This document shows positions 4,982 through 7,064 of a DNA stretch of 7,064 nt, piece after piece. The notes below the pieces were generated by a model, which was not told the DNA's origin, did not search any database, and was given only the letters and a program-made list of their open reading frames with translations. A program made the position numbers and the translations under genes. Every line of letters starts with the position of its first letter. The first letter of the stretch is position 1. The stretch is taken from contig JAATFE010000302.1 of assembly GCA_015655365.1 (NCBI GenBank), positions 1 to 7,064 on the forward strand. Reading direction: 5' to 3'. The stretch is from Terriglobales bacterium. GTDB taxonomy: Bacteria > Acidobacteriota > Terriglobia > Terriglobales > Acidobacteriaceae.

Positions 4982-6739
4982 ATGAAAAAGCTTCTTGCGA
5001 TTGCGATTGGAGTTTGTATGTGCTCAGCGATGAATGCCCATGCTGCAAACGAGGACTGGAAGCAGCAATTCCAGAAGGTCTCCGACGAGTATTTTGACCA
5101 GGTGTATTTCCATTACGGCCCCACTGGTGGCACGCTGGTCGGCTATCACCAATACGACGCGCAGATGGAGAACTTCTCGCGCAAGAACATCGATGCGGAG
5201 ATCGCCGCGCTCAAGGTCTTCGAGAAGCGCATTGAGGCGATTCATCCGGACAGCGCCGCGGCCGATTTCGGTCCTCGCAGCGACCACGAAATCGTGCTGG
5301 CCAACATTCGCTCCTCGCTGCTGACTTTGGAAACCATTCGTCCCTGGGAAAAGAACGCGGATAACTATTCGAGCACGTGCGCCAACGGCGCTTTCTCGCT
5401 GATGGAGCGCAAATTCGCTTTGCCGGACGACCGCCTGCGCTCGCTTGTCGCGAGAGAAAAGCAGATGCCCGCGCTGCTCGCCGATGCGCGCGTGAACCTC
5501 AAGAACGCGCCGCACGTTTACACCGAGATCGCCATCGAACAGTTGCCCGGCATCGTCAGCTTTTTCGAGAGCGACGTGCCGCTGGCTTTTGCCGACGCCA
5601 AAGATCCCGCGCTGAAAGCCGAGTTCGCGCAGAGCAATGCCGCGGTGATTGCGGCGCTGAAAAGCTATCTCGGCTGGCTCAAGACGGACCTGCTGCCGAA
5701 GTCCAATGGCGACTTCCGCATTGGCGCGGAGACCTTCTCGAAGAAGCTGAGTTACGACGAGATGGTGGACCTGCCGCTGGACAAGCTGTTGGAAATTGCC
5801 TGGGCCGACATGCGCAGGAATCAGGCGCACTTCAACGAGGTCGCCAAGGAACTGGAGCCGAACAAGGAACCGCGCGCCGTGGTCGAGCAGTTGGGCGAAG
5901 ATCATCCCGCGCCCGGAGCTCTGTTGGATACTTTCCGCGGCACGTTCGACGGTCTGGTCAGCTTCATCCGCGCGCATCACATCGTGACCATTCCATCGGA
6001 TGTGCGGCCCATCGTGGAAGAGACGCCGCCCTTTATGCGCGCCACTACCTTTGCCAGCATGGATACGCCCGGCCCGTTCGAGACGCACGCCACCGAAGCC
6101 TATTTCAACGTGACCTTGCCCGACCCCTCGATGAAGCCGGAAGAAGTGGAAGGCTTCATGCATTCGTTCAACGTGGGCACGGTGATTTCGACAGCCGTGC
6201 ATGAGGCGTATCCCGGCCACTACATTCAATTTCTCTGGGTGCCGCAGGCGCCGAGCCGCGTGCGCAAGCTGCTGGGCGCAAACACCAACGTCGAGGGCTG
6301 GGCGCACTATACCGAGCAGATGATGCTCGACGAGGGCTACGGCCAGCCCGGCGCCGGCGCCAAGGACGAGCGCGAAGCCAAGTTCCTGCGCCTCGGCCAA
6401 TTGCAGGATGCGCTGCTGCGCAATGCGCGCTTCGTCGTCGGTATCCAAATGCACACTGGCAAAATGAGCTACGACGAGGCCATTGCGTTTTTCCAGAAAG
6501 AAGGCTACCAGTCCAAGGAAACGGCCACCATGGAGACCAAGCGCGGCACCGGCGATCCCACCTATCTCTATTACACGTTGGGCAAGTTGGAAATCATGAA
6601 GCTGCGCGAAGACATGAAGAAGAAGCAGGGCGCGGCCTTTTCGCTCGAGGAGTTCCACAACAACTTCCTCCGCCAGGGGTTTCCACCCATCAAGATTGTG
6701 CGCGCGGCCATGCTGGGCGACCAATCGCCAACGCTGTAG
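4982..6739 (+). CDS. Secreted DUF885 family protein, putative metallopeptidase-like enzyme
   Basis: 585 residues from ATG 4982. That start is chosen over an upstream in-frame start at 4925 because it opens a clear signal peptide: KK, a hydrophobic stretch LLAIAIGVCMCSAM, and AHA before the likely cut after residue 21. The protein should be exported to the periplasm or beyond. Family features seen: N-terminal DEYFDQVYFHYGPTGGTLVGYH, the hallmark HEAYPGHY (407-414), EGWAHYTE (438-445), and the C-terminal GDPTYLYYTLGKLEIMKLRE followed by FSLEEFHNNFLRQG. H407, E408, H413 and E438 are plausible zinc and catalytic residues, by loose analogy with M3/M32-type peptidases. The motif is not the classical HExxH, so this is inference. 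Substrate and pathway are unknown. The Shine-Dalgarno is weak (GCGAGA, 4971-4976). The flanking spacers suggest it is monocistronic. Confidence 0.9.
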   Translation: MKKLLAIAIGVCMCSAMNAHAANEDWKQQFQKVSDEYFDQVYFHYGPTGGTLVGYHQYDAQMENFSRKNIDAEIAALKVFEKRIEAIHPDSAAADFGPRSDHEIVLANIRSSLLTLETIRPWEKNADNYSSTCANGAFSLMERKFALPDDRLRSLVAREKQMPALLADARVNLKNAPHVYTEIAIEQLPGIVSFFESDVPLAFADAKDPALKAEFAQSNAAVIAALKSYLGWLKTDLLPKSNGDFRIGAETFSKKLSYDEMVDLPLDKLLEIAWADMRRNQAHFNEVAKELEPNKEPRAVVEQLGEDHPAPGALLDTFRGTFDGLVSFIRAHHIVTIPSDVRPIVEETPPFMRATTFASMDTPGPFETHATEAYFNVTLPDPSMKPEEVEGFMHSFNVGTVISTAVHEAYPGHYIQFLWVPQAPSRVRKLLGANTNVEGWAHYTEQMMLDEGYGQPGAGAKDEREAKFLRLGQLQDALLRNARFVVGIQMHTGKMSYDEAIAFFQKEGYQSKETATMETKRGTGDPTYLYYTLGKLEIMKLREDMKKKQGAAFSLEEFHNNFLRQGFPPIKIVRAAMLGDQSPTL

Positions 6740-6984
6740 CGGCGTTCCACGAACTTGGTAGTGTCATCCCACTTCGGAGTTACACCGGGATTCATGATGA
6801 CCTAGTATGCTGTGGGCGAACTCCAAATCGCGCAAACGCGGTGGGTAGAGCGGTTCCATAATCTACGTGCCCCGATTCTCTTCGTGCAAGGTGGAATTTT
6901 CTTGAGGAAAATGCTACTTGAGAGCAATCATTTCGGGATACGGCAGTTGTGGAACCGCTATAGTTGGGAATCGAGGAAGACGGA
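6740..6984. other. Intergenic spacer between the DUF885 gene and galU
   Basis: 245 bases with no convincing gene on either strand. Small structures only: CGCG-CAAA-CGCG (6829-6840) and ATTTTC-TTGAG-GAAAAT (6896-6912). Neither has the GC stem followed by a T-run that an intrinsic terminator needs. The galU promoter is presumably in the right half. Confidence 0.5.
6959..6977 (+). promoter_or_regulatory. Candidate -10 box and Shine-Dalgarno for galU
   Basis: TATAGT (6959-6964) matches five of six bases of a -10 box and would start transcription near 6971. GAGGA (6973-6977) is a good Shine-Dalgarno seven bases before the ATG at 6985. No clear -35 box is seen, so the ribosome site is firmer than the promoter. 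Confidence 0.45.
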
Positions 6985-7064
6985 ATGAGCAATCAGGTAC
7001 GCAAGGCAGTATTTCCCGCAGGCGGTTTGGGTACACGGTTTTTGCCGGCCACCAAGGTGATTCC
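6985..7064 (+). CDS. galU: UTP-glucose-1-phosphate uridylyltransferase GalU (N-terminus only, 3' end off window)
   Basis: Only 26 codons are visible before the window ends. They read VRKAVFPAGGLGTR followed by FLPATKVI, the nucleotide-binding signature that begins GalU (usually FPVAGLGTRFLPATKA). The G-x-G-T-R loop contacts the UTP phosphates. GalU makes UDP-glucose from UTP and glucose-1-phosphate in the cytoplasm, feeding cell-wall, lipopolysaccharide and exopolysaccharide synthesis. The start at ATG 6985 has a good Shine-Dalgarno (6973-6977) and the usual very short N-terminal lead. Small departures from the commonest wording are AG for VA in the loop and V after ATK. Related nucleotidyltransferases such as RmlA or CugP share the fold, but the VRKAVFP opening and the FLPATK wording fit GalU best. 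Confidence 0.88.
   Translation, partial: MSNQVRKAVFPAGGLGTRFLPATKVI

Noticed and set aside
5024..6724. 566-codon minus-strand open frame opposite the DUF885 gene
   Set aside because: Same shadow effect; the + strand product has a signal peptide and family motifs.
4921..6956. 12-bp direct repeat AGTTGTGGAACC at 4921-4932 and 6945-6956, upstream of the DUF885 gene and of galU
   Set aside because: About one or two shared 12-mers are expected by chance in 7 kb; the positions relative to the starts and to candidate promoters differ, so a shared regulator is not supported.
6792..6992. 66-codon minus-strand frame upstream of galU
   Set aside because: No ribosome site, no recognisable protein features, and it covers the galU ribosome site and start.

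Overview
The window most likely comes from an Acidobacteriota genome (Terriglobia / Acidobacteriaceae-like). This rests on two things I recall rather than could search: the N-terminus and overall wording of its Mfd protein, and the palindromic intergenic repeat after mfd. The DNA is GC-rich with many long shadow frames, so most open frames other than those listed are not genes. All supported genes lie on the + strand.

Layout. 1-435: 3' part of a GNAT acetyltransferase of the TacT/AtaT toxin type, cut by the window edge. 436-513: short regulatory gap with a perfect 15-bp palindrome over a -10-like sequence, then a good Shine-Dalgarno. 514-1045: a complete type II toxin-antitoxin pair, DinJ/RelB-type antitoxin followed by YafQ-type mRNA interferase, overlapping by 14 bp. 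1120-4680: mfd, the transcription-repair coupling factor, with all helicase and RNA polymerase-binding motifs intact and possibly a leaderless start. 4681-4981: a 301-bp non-coding spacer holding two inverted 29-bp copies of a palindromic repeat (REPIN-like) plus other short inverted repeats. 4982-6739: a secreted DUF885 protein, probably a zinc peptidase-like enzyme of unknown substrate. 6740-6984: spacer with nothing firmly identified. 6985-7064: first 26 codons of galU, cut by the right edge.

How the genes relate. The two toxin genes form a small accessory island beside core genes. The expected targets differ: aminoacyl-tRNA for the GNAT, ribosome-bound mRNA for YafQ. Mfd (DNA repair), the DUF885 protein (envelope or periplasm) and GalU (UDP-glucose supply) are separated by long spacers and look like independent transcription units rather than one operon. 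I see no CRISPR array, tRNA, rRNA, prophage or multi-gene defence system. The least ordinary items are the REPIN-like spacer, the adjacent toxin systems and the uncharacterised DUF885 enzyme; none amounts to a clearly new system.
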